A stretch of 64,000 nt of DNA from SAR86 cluster bacterium SAR86E. Lineage in GTDB: Bacteria > Pseudomonadota > Gammaproteobacteria > Magnimaribacterales > D2472. The notes beneath the pieces were generated by a model that did not search any database, was not told where the DNA came from, and saw only the letters and a list, made by a program, of their open reading frames with translations. Made by a program: the position numbers and the translations under genes. Location of the stretch: the NCBI GenBank assembly GCA_000307935.1, contig AMWX01000001.1, forward strand, positions 62,001 through 126,000. The letters are read 5' to 3'. Numbering within the stretch: position 1 is the stretch's first letter; each line of letters starts with the position of its first letter. This document shows, piece by piece, positions 35,060 through 43,531 of this stretch.

Positions 35060-36058
35060 ATGAGAAAAAGAATTTTAACAGGAATTACAACAACTGGTAC
35101 TCCTCATATTGGAAATTATTTAGGAGCAATAAAACCTGCGCTGGAATTAGCAGGTCCTGAAAATGATTCATATTTTTTTCTTGCTGATTATCACGCTCTA
35201 ATTAAACAAACAGACCCTACTGAAATTGAAAAAAGTGTTAAAAATGTAGCATTAGCCTGGCTATCATCAGGTTTGGATTGTAATCAGTCACATTTTTACC
35301 GACAGTCAGATATCCCTGAGGTGCACGAGTTGACTTGGATACTGAATTGCAGTGCTGCAAAGGGTCTTTTAAATAGAGCACATGCGTACAAAGCTCTTGT
35401 TGCTGAAAATGCTCAATCACAAAATGATGATGATAAAGCAATCAATATGGGTTTGTTTTCATATCCGGTCTTGATGGCTGCTGATATTTTAATATTTAGT
35501 GCTACCCATGTGCCTGTTGGACCAGATCAAGCACAACACATGGAGATGGCTAGAGACATTGCTGGTAAATTTAATCACACATACTCTAATGTGCTAACTA
35601 TTCCAGAAGGCATAATTCAAAATGATATATCTGTTCCAGGCATAGACGGTAGAAAAATGAGTAAGTCCTATCAAAATATTATTCCATTTCTCTCATCAGA
35701 GAAGGTCTTACAAAAATCTATTGCAAAAATTGTTACAAATTCCTTGGAACCAGGTCAGCCTAAAGATCCAAAAAATTGTACTTTGTTTCAATTGTATTCT
35801 TTTTTTGCTAGCCAAGAGGACGTTGATTCTATGCATCAAGCATACAAAGATGGCATAGGATGGGGAGACGCCAAGAAAGAATTATATAAAGTTATTAATG
35901 ATGAAATTATTCCTATTAGAGAGAGGTATTTAGATCTTAATTCTCAGTCAGACTTATTAAATGATTTGTTTTCTGATGGAGCTCGTAAGGTTAGACCTCA
36001 GGCTAAAGAGCTTGTTGCAAAGCTGCGTGAGGCTATAGGTATTTCAAAAGTTGAATAA
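35060..36058 (+). CDS. trpS: Tryptophanyl-tRNA synthetase
   Basis: Class I aminoacyl-tRNA synthetase, 332 residues, matching the usual TrpRS length. The HIGH-type signature is HIGN at 16-19 (GTPHIGNYLGA) and the KMSKS loop is GRKMSKSYQN near residue 197. It opens a 14-kb rightward run. No Shine-Dalgarno precedes the ATG and a TATAAT sits 8 nt upstream, so a leaderless transcript is possible. The MFS gene starts within its last 8 nt. Confidence 0.97.
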   Translation: MRKRILTGITTTGTPHIGNYLGAIKPALELAGPENDSYFFLADYHALIKQTDPTEIEKSVKNVALAWLSSGLDCNQSHFYRQSDIPEVHELTWILNCSAAKGLLNRAHAYKALVAENAQSQNDDDKAINMGLFSYPVLMAADILIFSATHVPVGPDQAQHMEMARDIAGKFNHTYSNVLTIPEGIIQNDISVPGIDGRKMSKSYQNIIPFLSSEKVLQKSIAKIVTNSLEPGQPKDPKNCTLFQLYSFFASQEDVDSMHQAYKDGIGWGDAKKELYKVINDEIIPIRERYLDLNSQSDLLNDLFSDGARKVRPQAKELVAKLREAIGISKVE

Positions 36059-37256
36059 GCCCTCAACTTGGCTAAAATTTGGTCTATTTTCTGTTGGCTT
36101 AGGTCAATCTTTTGCTTTTGTTTTGGTTCCGCCTTTAGCGAGAGATCTTGGTTTATCAGTAGTTGAAACTGCTACTATTTTTTCAATCTCGGCTGTTGCT
36201 TGGGCGCTGACTAGTGGCTCATGGGGCAGAGCATCTGATCGTTATGGAAGACGTAACATTGCTGTAATTGGTCTGATTGGATATTCCATCTCAATTATCG
36301 CCCTTATTACACCCTTATTTTTAGTAGAAAAAAATATTTTAAGTTTTGTTTATCTTTTACCTCTGTTAATTCTAGGTCGACTTATCAATGGTCTTATTGG
36401 ATCCGCAACTAGACCTGCTGCATTTGCCTATGTAGCAGATACATCTAACAGGTCAAAAAGAACAAAAAAGTTTGCAAGATTAGAGTCTAGTTTTCTTATA
36501 GGAACAATTATGGGTCCTATGGTGGGTGGTTTTTTGTTTCTATATTCTAAAAGTTTACCATTTTATTTATTTTCACTTTGTGGTTTCATTGCTGCAATTG
36601 GCATTTTTATAAGTTTTCCAAAAAACAATTCTTTTGTAACAAAGACAGAAAAAGTCGTTGATAAACTCTCATACAAAGATAAATCAGTTTGGCCATTTTT
36701 ACTTATAGCAGCATTGGCTTCCTTTTGTCAGGCCTCTTTACTGCAATCAATTGGTTTCTATATTACTGATGTTTTTTCCAATGAAAAAGACTTGCCTTTG
36801 GTAATCAGCTTAACTTTTACATTGCTTTCAATTTCTACAGTTGTTAGCCAATATATTTTTACCGACCTAAAACCAGTTGCCAATAATAAGTTACTCATAT
36901 ACGGAACATTTTTGATTTCAATATCATATATTTTTGCTGCATTTTCTTCATCAATAGCTTTGTTTTACCTAGCCATAATGGTTAATGGATTTGGATCTGG
37001 GATGTTTCGACCAGCCAATGCATCATCCTTATCCTTGGCACAGACTCCAGATAATCAAGGAAAGGCTGCTGGGTATTTGGGTTCTGTTATGCCCATTGGT
37101 CATATTTTAGTTCCGATAATTGCCATGCCAATATATCAGTATCAACCAGAATATTTATTTTTCTTTAGTGCCTCTCTGTGTTTTATTTCCTTATTATTTA
37201 TAATAGGACATCCAATATTAAGAAATCATGAACAAGCCAGCGTTATTACTGATTAA
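36051..37256 (+). CDS. MFS transporter (drug/solute efflux type)
   Basis: Twelve-helix major facilitator of 401 residues. Motif A is seen as GRASDRYGRRN (~59-69) between helices 2 and 3, and LGRLINGLIGSATRPA marks the drug:H+ antiporter-like half. Substrate unknown. The start is a TTG at 36051 overlapping the trpS stop by 8 nt; no ATG lies near the N-terminus, so the TTG is likely real. Its last 29 nt overlap hemH. Confidence 0.86.
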   Translation: MNKPSTWLKFGLFSVGLGQSFAFVLVPPLARDLGLSVVETATIFSISAVAWALTSGSWGRASDRYGRRNIAVIGLIGYSISIIALITPLFLVEKNILSFVYLLPLLILGRLINGLIGSATRPAAFAYVADTSNRSKRTKKFARLESSFLIGTIMGPMVGGFLFLYSKSLPFYLFSLCGFIAAIGIFISFPKNNSFVTKTEKVVDKLSYKDKSVWPFLLIAALASFCQASLLQSIGFYITDVFSNEKDLPLVISLTFTLLSISTVVSQYIFTDLKPVANNKLLIYGTFLISISYIFAAFSSSIALFYLAIMVNGFGSGMFRPANASSLSLAQTPDNQGKAAGYLGSVMPIGHILVPIIAMPIYQYQPEYLFFFSASLCFISLLFIIGHPILRNHEQASVITD

Positions 37257-38241
37257 TCTAGGTACACCAGACTCGCCATCATACTTTGATGTCTTTAGAT
37301 ATTTAAGGGAGTTTCTTATGGATGCAAGAGTTATCGATGTACCAGCATTGTTGAGATTTATTCTTGTCACATTAATTATATGTCCCTTTAGATCCTTTAG
37401 TTCTAGTAAAATTTATCGTCAACTGTGGAATCTCTCTGGCGGAGTTTCTCCTTTACTTAAAAATACTGATGAGTTGACTAAAAAATTAAATCTACATCAG
37501 AATAAATACAATGTTTATTATGCTATGCGCTACCAAAAGCCAAGCATTCAAAATGCTCTAAACAAAATTAAAGAAACAAACCCATCAGAGCTAGTAATTT
37601 TGCCACTCTTTCCTCATTATGCATCAGCAACCTCTGGTAGTGTTTTTGAAAAGGTATGTAAGGAACTTTCAAAAGAGTGGGTAATTCCATCATTCAGATT
37701 TATAACTCAATACTATGATCATCCATCATTTATTAATGCTTGGGTGGAAGCTGCAAAAGATTTCAATCTCAGGGAGTATGACAAAATTATATTTAGCTAT
37801 CATGGTCTGCCAAATTCACAGGTAAACAAGGTATACCAGGATAATCAATGCGATGGTAAGAATTGTGAGCACGAAATTAATTCTCTGAATCATTATTGTT
37901 ATAAAGCTACAGTTTATGAAACTTCTAAATTAATTGCTGAAAAATTGGAATTGAAAAGAGATAAATATGAGGTCACTTTTCAATCACGTCTTACAAATAA
38001 TTGGCTTGAACCATTTTCTGATGAAGTGCTTAAAGAGCTCCCTAAATCAGGTGTTAAAAAAGTATTAATATTTTCCCCTGCATTCACTGCTGATTGTCTT
38101 GAGACTGTTATTGAAATCGGTGATGAATACAAGGAAATATTTAAGGAAGCTGGCGGTGACACTCTTGATTATGTTCCGTCATTAAATTTTTCAGATGCTT
38201 GGGTTCAAGCTATTATAGATATAACAGGTTCAAAAAATTAG
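37228..38241 (+). CDS. hemH: Ferrochelatase
   Basis: Inserts Fe(II) into protoporphyrin IX, the last step of heme synthesis. The 337-residue protein shows the N-terminal LLLINLGTPDSP, the catalytic His in FSYHGLP (near residue 192) and the metal-path Glu in TVIEIGDEY near the C-terminus. A cluster of Cys residues (CDGKNCEHEINSLNHYC, ~208-224) may mark a [2Fe-2S]-type or zinc-binding loop; bacterial ferrochelatases vary here. It starts 29 nt inside the MFS gene. Confidence 0.96.
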   Translation: MNKPALLLINLGTPDSPSYFDVFRYLREFLMDARVIDVPALLRFILVTLIICPFRSFSSSKIYRQLWNLSGGVSPLLKNTDELTKKLNLHQNKYNVYYAMRYQKPSIQNALNKIKETNPSELVILPLFPHYASATSGSVFEKVCKELSKEWVIPSFRFITQYYDHPSFINAWVEAAKDFNLREYDKIIFSYHGLPNSQVNKVYQDNQCDGKNCEHEINSLNHYCYKATVYETSKLIAEKLELKRDKYEVTFQSRLTNNWLEPFSDEVLKELPKSGVKKVLIFSPAFTADCLETVIEIGDEYKEIFKEAGGDTLDYVPSLNFSDAWVQAIIDITGSKN

Positions 38242-38248
38242 AGTTAAT

Positions 38249-39127
38249 ATGTTTAAGAATGATATTTTAAAGGGTAAAAAAATCTTAGTCACAGGAGGTG
38301 GAACCGGTCTAGGAAAAGAGATGTCTGAGCACTATGTCAAACATGGAGCTGAATTAGTTATATGCGGCAGAAGAGAGAGTGTTCTTGCTGATACAGCTCA
38401 AGAGTTTAAAGAAAAGTATGGAGCAAATGTTAGGTATCAACCGTTAGATATTAGATCGCCGCAGGACGTTGAAGATTTCATTGATGCTATCTTTATGGAA
38501 GGGCCATTGCATGGGCTTGTAAATAATGCAGCAGGCAATTTTATATCTCCAACTAAAGACTTGTCAGCTCGAGGGTTTGATGCAATAGCCAATATTGTAT
38601 TTCATGGAACATTTTATGTTACTCAATCAGTAGGAAAAAAATGGCTTGAGCTAAAAATGAAAGGGTCGATTATTTCAATACTTGCGACATGGGTCTGGAC
38701 CGGATCACCTTTTGTTGTTCCATCAGCAATGTCTAAATCGGCATTAAATACTATGACTAAATCTCTTGCAGTAGAGTGGGGTCCAAATGGCATTCGTGTT
38801 AATGCTATTGCTCCAGGCCCATTTCCTACAGAGGGTGCATGGGCCAGATTAAGCCCCAAAGGAGATTTAGATGATTCAAATTCTATGAGCACTATACCAA
38901 TGGGCCGAGTAGGAGAAATGAGCGAATTACAAAATTTGGCCACATTTCTTATGGCTGATGGGTGTGAATATTTAACAGGGCAAACTATTGCTCTTGATGG
39001 TGCTCAATACCTCTCAGGTGGCGGAACATTCTCTCAACTTGCTAAAATGTCGGAAGATGATTGGTCTGAGATTAGAAACATGATTAAAAAAACAAACGAT
39101 TCAGATAAGCAAAAAAGATCAACTTAA
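38249..39127 (+). CDS. SDR of the 2,4-dienoyl-CoA reductase type
   Basis: 292-residue SDR. Cofactor motif TGGGTGLG (~15-22) with GRR after strand 2 indicates NADP(H). The classical YxxxK is altered to S-A-M-S-K: the catalytic Tyr position is Ser while Lys is kept. This departure, together with LAVEWGPNGIRVNAIAPGP, is typical of 2,4-dienoyl-CoA reductases of the DECR family, which reduce intermediates of unsaturated fatty acid oxidation. That fits the acyl-CoA dehydrogenase and ETF genes elsewhere in the window. It lies 7 nt after hemH. Confidence 0.82.
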   Translation: MFKNDILKGKKILVTGGGTGLGKEMSEHYVKHGAELVICGRRESVLADTAQEFKEKYGANVRYQPLDIRSPQDVEDFIDAIFMEGPLHGLVNNAAGNFISPTKDLSARGFDAIANIVFHGTFYVTQSVGKKWLELKMKGSIISILATWVWTGSPFVVPSAMSKSALNTMTKSLAVEWGPNGIRVNAIAPGPFPTEGAWARLSPKGDLDDSNSMSTIPMGRVGEMSELQNLATFLMADGCEYLTGQTIALDGAQYLSGGGTFSQLAKMSEDDWSEIRNMIKKTNDSDKQKRST

Positions 39128-39191
39128 ATTTTTTTTATTGATATTTTTTTATAACTGATAAACTAAGGTAAACATATAAGCAGGGGTAGTA

Positions 39192-40613
39192 ATGGAACAT
39201 CAACAAATGCAGGATATTCTGAATAAGCAGAAAGCTTTTTTTATTAAAAATGGTCCACCATCATATGATCTAAGAATTGATCGATTGAATAGAATGAAGA
39301 CGCTGATCATGGATAATCGCTATAAGATAGTTGATGCATTGCATGCGGATTTTGGAGTTAGATCTAAAAATCAATCTATGGCAACTGATGTCTATACAAT
39401 AATTCCCAGTATTGAGTACGCTAAAAAGAATCTGAAGAAATGGATGGCTGGGTCAAAAAGAAAGCCTAATTTTCCACTTGGCTTTTTGGGGGCAAAAGCC
39501 TCTGTAGATTACGAACCTTTGGGAACTGTGGGGATGATATCTCCTTGGAATTTCCCTATGTTTTTAACATTCTCTCCAGCCGCATCTATTTTTGCTGCTG
39601 GGAATCAAATAATGCATAAACCTAGTGAATATACTGAGCAATCAGCCAATTTAATGAAAGAGCTATGTGATGCTGCTTTTGATGAGGAAGAGTTTGCAAC
39701 CATACTAGGTGGCCCTGATGTTGGAGCAACTTTCACTCAACAAAAATTTGATCATCTTCTTTACACTGGGAGCGGGGCAGTTGCAAAACACATTATGAGG
39801 GCTGCATCTGAAAATTTAGTACCAGTAACCCTTGAACTTGGTGGAAAGTCTCCAGTTATCGTTAGTAATTCTACTGATAGCGCTATAGCGGCAAAAAGAA
39901 TTATGCTCGGAAAAACTATGAATGCTGGGCAAATTTGTTTAGCTCCAGATTATATTATGGTGCACTCTGACAAAAAAGATGAATTAGTGTCCGGTATGAA
40001 GGATGCAGTCGGTGATTTCTATCCAGATTTAAAACACAACGATGACTACACATCAATTGTCAACCAAAAGCATTATGATCGCCTTCAAGGCCTCTTAGAA
40101 GATGCAAAAGAAAAAGGTGCAGTAATTGATGAGATTAATCCTGCTAATGAAGATTTTTCACAACAAGAAGCTTTTAAAATACCCCCAACTCTTGTCATGA
40201 ACCCAACAGATGATATGGAAATTATGAAAGAGGAAATCTTTGGACCACTTCTGCCTGTAAAAGAATTTACTGAAATTGATGAAGCCATCTCTTATGTCAA
40301 TAAAAATGATAAGCCTCTTGGTCTTTATTATTTTGGCTCTAACAAAAGTGAAGAAAATCGTGTTTTATCAAGAACATCATCAGGTGGAGTTACTGTTAAT
40401 GATGTTCTGGGCCATATACAGCAAGAGGATCTTCCTTTCGGGGGTGTTGGGCCATCTGGTACAGGAAGCTATCATGGAGAAGAAGGATTCAAAACCTTTA
40501 GCAATGCTAAAGCTGTTTATAAGCAAATTGGTTCAAGATTTGACAAGCTATTGTCTGCTATCCGTCCCCCATATAAGGGAGATATTGAAAAGGTGCTTAA
40601 GCAGATAACATAA
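39192..40613 (+). CDS. Aldehyde dehydrogenase (coniferyl-aldehyde dehydrogenase-like)
   Basis: NAD(P)-dependent aldehyde oxidation, 473 residues. Visible are the SPWNFPMFLTF cofactor segment (~115-125), the general-base Glu in LELGGKSP (~215-222), the nucleophile Cys in NAGQICLAPDY (~244-254) and the late EEIFGPLLPV motif. The LAPDY context and length suit the class III/coniferyl aldehyde dehydrogenase (CalB) branch; long-chain aldehydes are also possible. A 64-nt gap before it could hold a promoter. The Lol permease gene follows 4 nt after the stop. Confidence 0.92.
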   Translation: MEHQQMQDILNKQKAFFIKNGPPSYDLRIDRLNRMKTLIMDNRYKIVDALHADFGVRSKNQSMATDVYTIIPSIEYAKKNLKKWMAGSKRKPNFPLGFLGAKASVDYEPLGTVGMISPWNFPMFLTFSPAASIFAAGNQIMHKPSEYTEQSANLMKELCDAAFDEEEFATILGGPDVGATFTQQKFDHLLYTGSGAVAKHIMRAASENLVPVTLELGGKSPVIVSNSTDSAIAAKRIMLGKTMNAGQICLAPDYIMVHSDKKDELVSGMKDAVGDFYPDLKHNDDYTSIVNQKHYDRLQGLLEDAKEKGAVIDEINPANEDFSQQEAFKIPPTLVMNPTDDMEIMKEEIFGPLLPVKEFTEIDEAISYVNKNDKPLGLYYFGSNKSEENRVLSRTSSGGVTVNDVLGHIQQEDLPFGGVGPSGTGSYHGEEGFKTFSNAKAVYKQIGSRFDKLLSAIRPPYKGDIEKVLKQIT

Positions 40614-40617
40614 TTCT

Positions 40618-41856
40618 ATGAACTCATTGCCTATTTACTTGGGCTACAAGTACTTTAGATCAAAGAAGGGTGCATTTGCATCTTTCACATCATTAATGGC
40701 AATTGCAGGATTGTCGCTAGGTGTTGCTGCTTTAGTTATTGTTCTTTCCGTTATGAATGGTTTTGAAAAAGAGCTTCAAACAAGAGTTTTAGGAGTAGTT
40801 CCTCAATTAATAATTCGTTCAAACGAACCTATAAATGACTTCGTAAATCTTATCAGAGATATCGAAACCTCAGATGATGTTCTCAGCGCTAGCCCATACA
40901 TTGAAACACAGGGCCTCATGAGTGCTAATGATAGATCGAGAGGTGTTTTTTTAACTGGAATAATGCCTGAGCATGAGAATTCTATGTCGATTTTGCCCCA
41001 GTTCATTAAAAGTGGAGCTTTGAATGATTTATCACCAAAGCAGGGAGTGGTAATAGGCTCATGGTTAGCTAGATATCTTGATATAGATATCGGAGATTCT
41101 ATCAATATTACAACAACAAATTTACGTTCATCTCTTTTGGGAACTTTTCCCAGAACAATTTCTTTAGAGGTTGTTGGCATCTTTGAGCTTAAAGCTGAAC
41201 TAGATCAATCTTTGGTGTTGGTTCACCACGATTTAGCTGCAAACATTTTAAACATAACAACCAATTCAACTCAGGGGATTAGGATTAAAACTAATGATTT
41301 ATTCAAAGCAAACTCTATTGGCTATGATTTATTAGAAAGTATGAACTTCAATAATGGAGATAATTATTTTACATCGTGGCAGCAAACTCACGGAACATTA
41401 TTTCAAGCCATTAAACTTGAAAAAAGACTTATTAGCTTAATGTTATTTTTAATTATTACAGTTGCAGCATTCAATATTTTATCTACATTAGTAATGACTG
41501 TTAAAGCTAAAGAAAAAGAGATAGCCATACTAAAAACAATGGGTTGCTCAAATCTTGAGCTCACTCTTATCTTTTTAAACTTAGGCTTTATTATTGCCTG
41601 TGTCGGCACCATAGTTGGTTTGACTCTAGGTCTAATCATTACCCCTAATATAGATTCATTAATTAATTTTATAGAATCTCTTTCAAATAGAGCTTTGATG
41701 GATAGCTATTTTATAAATTATTTTCCATATGAATTTCGAATCACACAATTGCTCAATATTTGTTTGTCAGTTCTATTTATGAGCATAACTTTTTCATACT
41801 TTCCTGCCGCAAAAGCTGCAAGACTGAAGCCAGTGAATATCCTTCGCCATGAATAA
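40618..41856 (+). CDS. Lipoprotein-releasing ABC transporter permease (LolC/LolE/LolF type)
   Basis: Inner-membrane component that extracts outer-membrane lipoproteins and passes them to LolA. 412 residues: one N-terminal helix (~20-45), a large periplasmic domain (~46-265) and three C-terminal FtsX-type helices (~270-300, 320-345 and 375-400). SLSLGVAALVIVLSVMNGFEKEL, in part (VLSVMNGFEKEL), is characteristic. Only one permease gene is present here rather than a lolC/lolE pair, so a LolF-like homodimer is possible unless a second copy lies outside the window. It overlaps lolD by 8 nt. Confidence 0.93.
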   Translation: MNSLPIYLGYKYFRSKKGAFASFTSLMAIAGLSLGVAALVIVLSVMNGFEKELQTRVLGVVPQLIIRSNEPINDFVNLIRDIETSDDVLSASPYIETQGLMSANDRSRGVFLTGIMPEHENSMSILPQFIKSGALNDLSPKQGVVIGSWLARYLDIDIGDSINITTTNLRSSLLGTFPRTISLEVVGIFELKAELDQSLVLVHHDLAANILNITTNSTQGIRIKTNDLFKANSIGYDLLESMNFNNGDNYFTSWQQTHGTLFQAIKLEKRLISLMLFLIITVAAFNILSTLVMTVKAKEKEIAILKTMGCSNLELTLIFLNLGFIIACVGTIVGLTLGLIITPNIDSLINFIESLSNRALMDSYFINYFPYEFRITQLLNICLSVLFMSITFSYFPAAKAARLKPVNILRHE

Positions 41857-42520
41857 GCTAAGAGCCGAAAACATATCTAAATCTTTTATTTCTGCTAGTC
41901 ACAAGATTAATGTCTTAGCGAATATTTCATTCTCAATCAATGAGGGTCAGTCAGTTGGAATAATAGGTTCATCTGGAAGTGGCAAGACTACTTTTTTGCA
42001 AATTTTAGCTGGCTTGGATAATGCAGATGAAGGAAATATATACTTTAACGATATAAATTTATCAGCGAATGGTGATAAACAATTCAATGAAATGAGAAAA
42101 AATTTATTTGGTTATGCATATCAATTTCATTATTTGCTGGATGATCTTACAGTTTATGAAAATTGCAATTTAGTTTTTAAGATAGCTAAAAATTACAATG
42201 ATCAATCTTCAAAGATCCTTCAAATATTGGATGAACTTGGAATCTCTCATTTGCGTGATAGTTATCCATATATGCTTTCAGGAGGGGAAAGGCAGCGAGT
42301 TGCTATTGCTAGAGCAATTGTTCACCAACCTAGGTTCGTAATAATGGATGAGCCAACTGGTAATTTAGATCAAGATAATGCTGAAATCATTCAAGATTTA
42401 ACTATCAAATTATCAAAAAATCATAATATTGGAATAGTCGTTGCAACTCATGACTTGCAATATGCTGATAAACTAGACTGTGTATTTAGGATTGAAAAAG
42501 GGGATTTAAAGTCAATTTGA
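41849..42520 (+). CDS. lolD: Lipoprotein-releasing ABC transporter ATPase LolD
   Basis: ATPase of the Lol exporter, 223 residues. Walker A GSSGSGKTTF (~38-47), signature LSGGERQRVAIARA (~143-156), Walker B FVIMDEPTGNLD and the switch His in VATHD are all intact. It overlaps the permease gene by 8 nt and is followed 1 nt later by the ExbB-like gene. In related Gammaproteobacteria comEC often lies between lolD and exbB; it is absent here. Confidence 0.95.
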   Translation: MNKLRAENISKSFISASHKINVLANISFSINEGQSVGIIGSSGSGKTTFLQILAGLDNADEGNIYFNDINLSANGDKQFNEMRKNLFGYAYQFHYLLDDLTVYENCNLVFKIAKNYNDQSSKILQILDELGISHLRDSYPYMLSGGERQRVAIARAIVHQPRFVIMDEPTGNLDQDNAEIIQDLTIKLSKNHNIGIVVATHDLQYADKLDCVFRIEKGDLKSI

Positions 42521-42521
42521 A

Positions 42522-43124
42522 ATGAATAGTATTCTGATAGCTGGAGGATGGTTTATTTGGCCCTTGTTGGTGTGCTCCATTCTATTAATTTCAATTGTTC
42601 TTGAGCGGTTATGGTTTTTGCAACGAAGACTTATTGCTCCAAAAGGTTTGTTGAGGCAAGTTCAAAATTTAATTGAAAAAGAGTCTTTCCATTCTCACAA
42701 TCAAGAAGAAATTTCTTCAACATCTCAGTTGGGTGATTTGCTTAAATATTGTTATCAGTATAGATCTAACTCCAGAGAATTCGTTGAAATTAAAGCTGAA
42801 GAAAAAGCATCTGAAATCAAGCTTATTTTAGAGAGAAATCTTTCCATGCTGAGTACTATTGCAAGCATAAGCCCTTTGCTGGGATTGCTGGGAACAGTTG
42901 TCGGCATGATAACTGTATTTAGTAATATTGATATTAATGGCTCATCCAATACAGATCTTCTAGCGGCAGGTATATCCGAGGCTCTCATTACCACAGCATT
43001 TGGTTTAATAATTGCAGTGCCAGCAATAATTTTTTTTAGATATTTTGAACAAAAAACCCTTATCTTGATGTCAGTATTGCAAGCAAATACTTCATTATTT
43101 TTGGATTTCTTATATAAAAAATGA
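42522..43124 (+). CDS. MotA/TolQ/ExbB proton-channel family protein
   Basis: Inner-membrane stator-type protein of 200 residues with three helices (~8-28, ~112-132 and ~150-172). The third-helix region GISEALITTAFGLIIAVPA is diagnostic of ExbB/TolQ. With the ExbD-like protein it should form a proton-driven motor powering a TonB- or Tol-type system or an unassigned envelope process. This ExbB/ExbD pair before msbA/lpxK is a conserved arrangement in Gammaproteobacteria. The next gene overlaps it by 4 nt. Confidence 0.92.
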   Translation: MNSILIAGGWFIWPLLVCSILLISIVLERLWFLQRRLIAPKGLLRQVQNLIEKESFHSHNQEEISSTSQLGDLLKYCYQYRSNSREFVEIKAEEKASEIKLILERNLSMLSTIASISPLLGLLGTVVGMITVFSNIDINGSSNTDLLAAGISEALITTAFGLIIAVPAIIFFRYFEQKTLILMSVLQANTSLFLDFLYKK

Positions 43125-43531
43125 ATTTTTATAAACACAAAGAACGCTCCCTGACAATTGAAATCACTCCACTGATAGATATTGTTTTCTTGTTAGTTAT
43201 TTTCTTTGTGGTTACCTCTAAGATAGAAACTAATCAGTACTTAACCTTGGATCTTCCGGAATCAAAGTCATTTTCATCTTCTATTTCCACTAATTCTCAA
43301 AATATAATTTTGCTAGATTCAGGTATATTGTTGGTAAATGATCAAGAGTTTTTGATTCAAGATATTGAAAAAGTTCTTGCAGGCGTGCTCCTTACATTTT
43401 CAAAATCAGAGGTTGTTATCTTATCCATTGAAAGCAAAGCATTTCATATGTGGGTTATTGAAATAATGGATGGCCTTCAACAACTTGGTTTTCAAAATGT
43501 ACAAATTAAAACTTATACTGAAAACTTATGA
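43121..43531 (+). CDS. ExbD/TolR-family protein
   Basis: 136-residue partner of the preceding channel protein. A single N-terminal helix begins with ITPLIDIVFLLVIFFVV (~15-31), containing the conserved proton-carrying Asp, and is followed by a periplasmic domain of about 100 residues. The gene overlaps both the ExbB-like gene and the msbA-lpxK gene by 4 nt, so the block is translationally coupled. Confidence 0.93.
   Translation: MNFYKHKERSLTIEITPLIDIVFLLVIFFVVTSKIETNQYLTLDLPESKSFSSSISTNSQNIILLDSGILLVNDQEFLIQDIEKVLAGVLLTFSKSEVVILSIESKAFHMWVIEIMDGLQQLGFQNVQIKTYTENL

Noticed and set aside
40803-41180. 125-codon minus-strand frame opposite the Lol permease
   Set aside because: The plus-strand gene is unambiguous and the frame shows no family resemblance.
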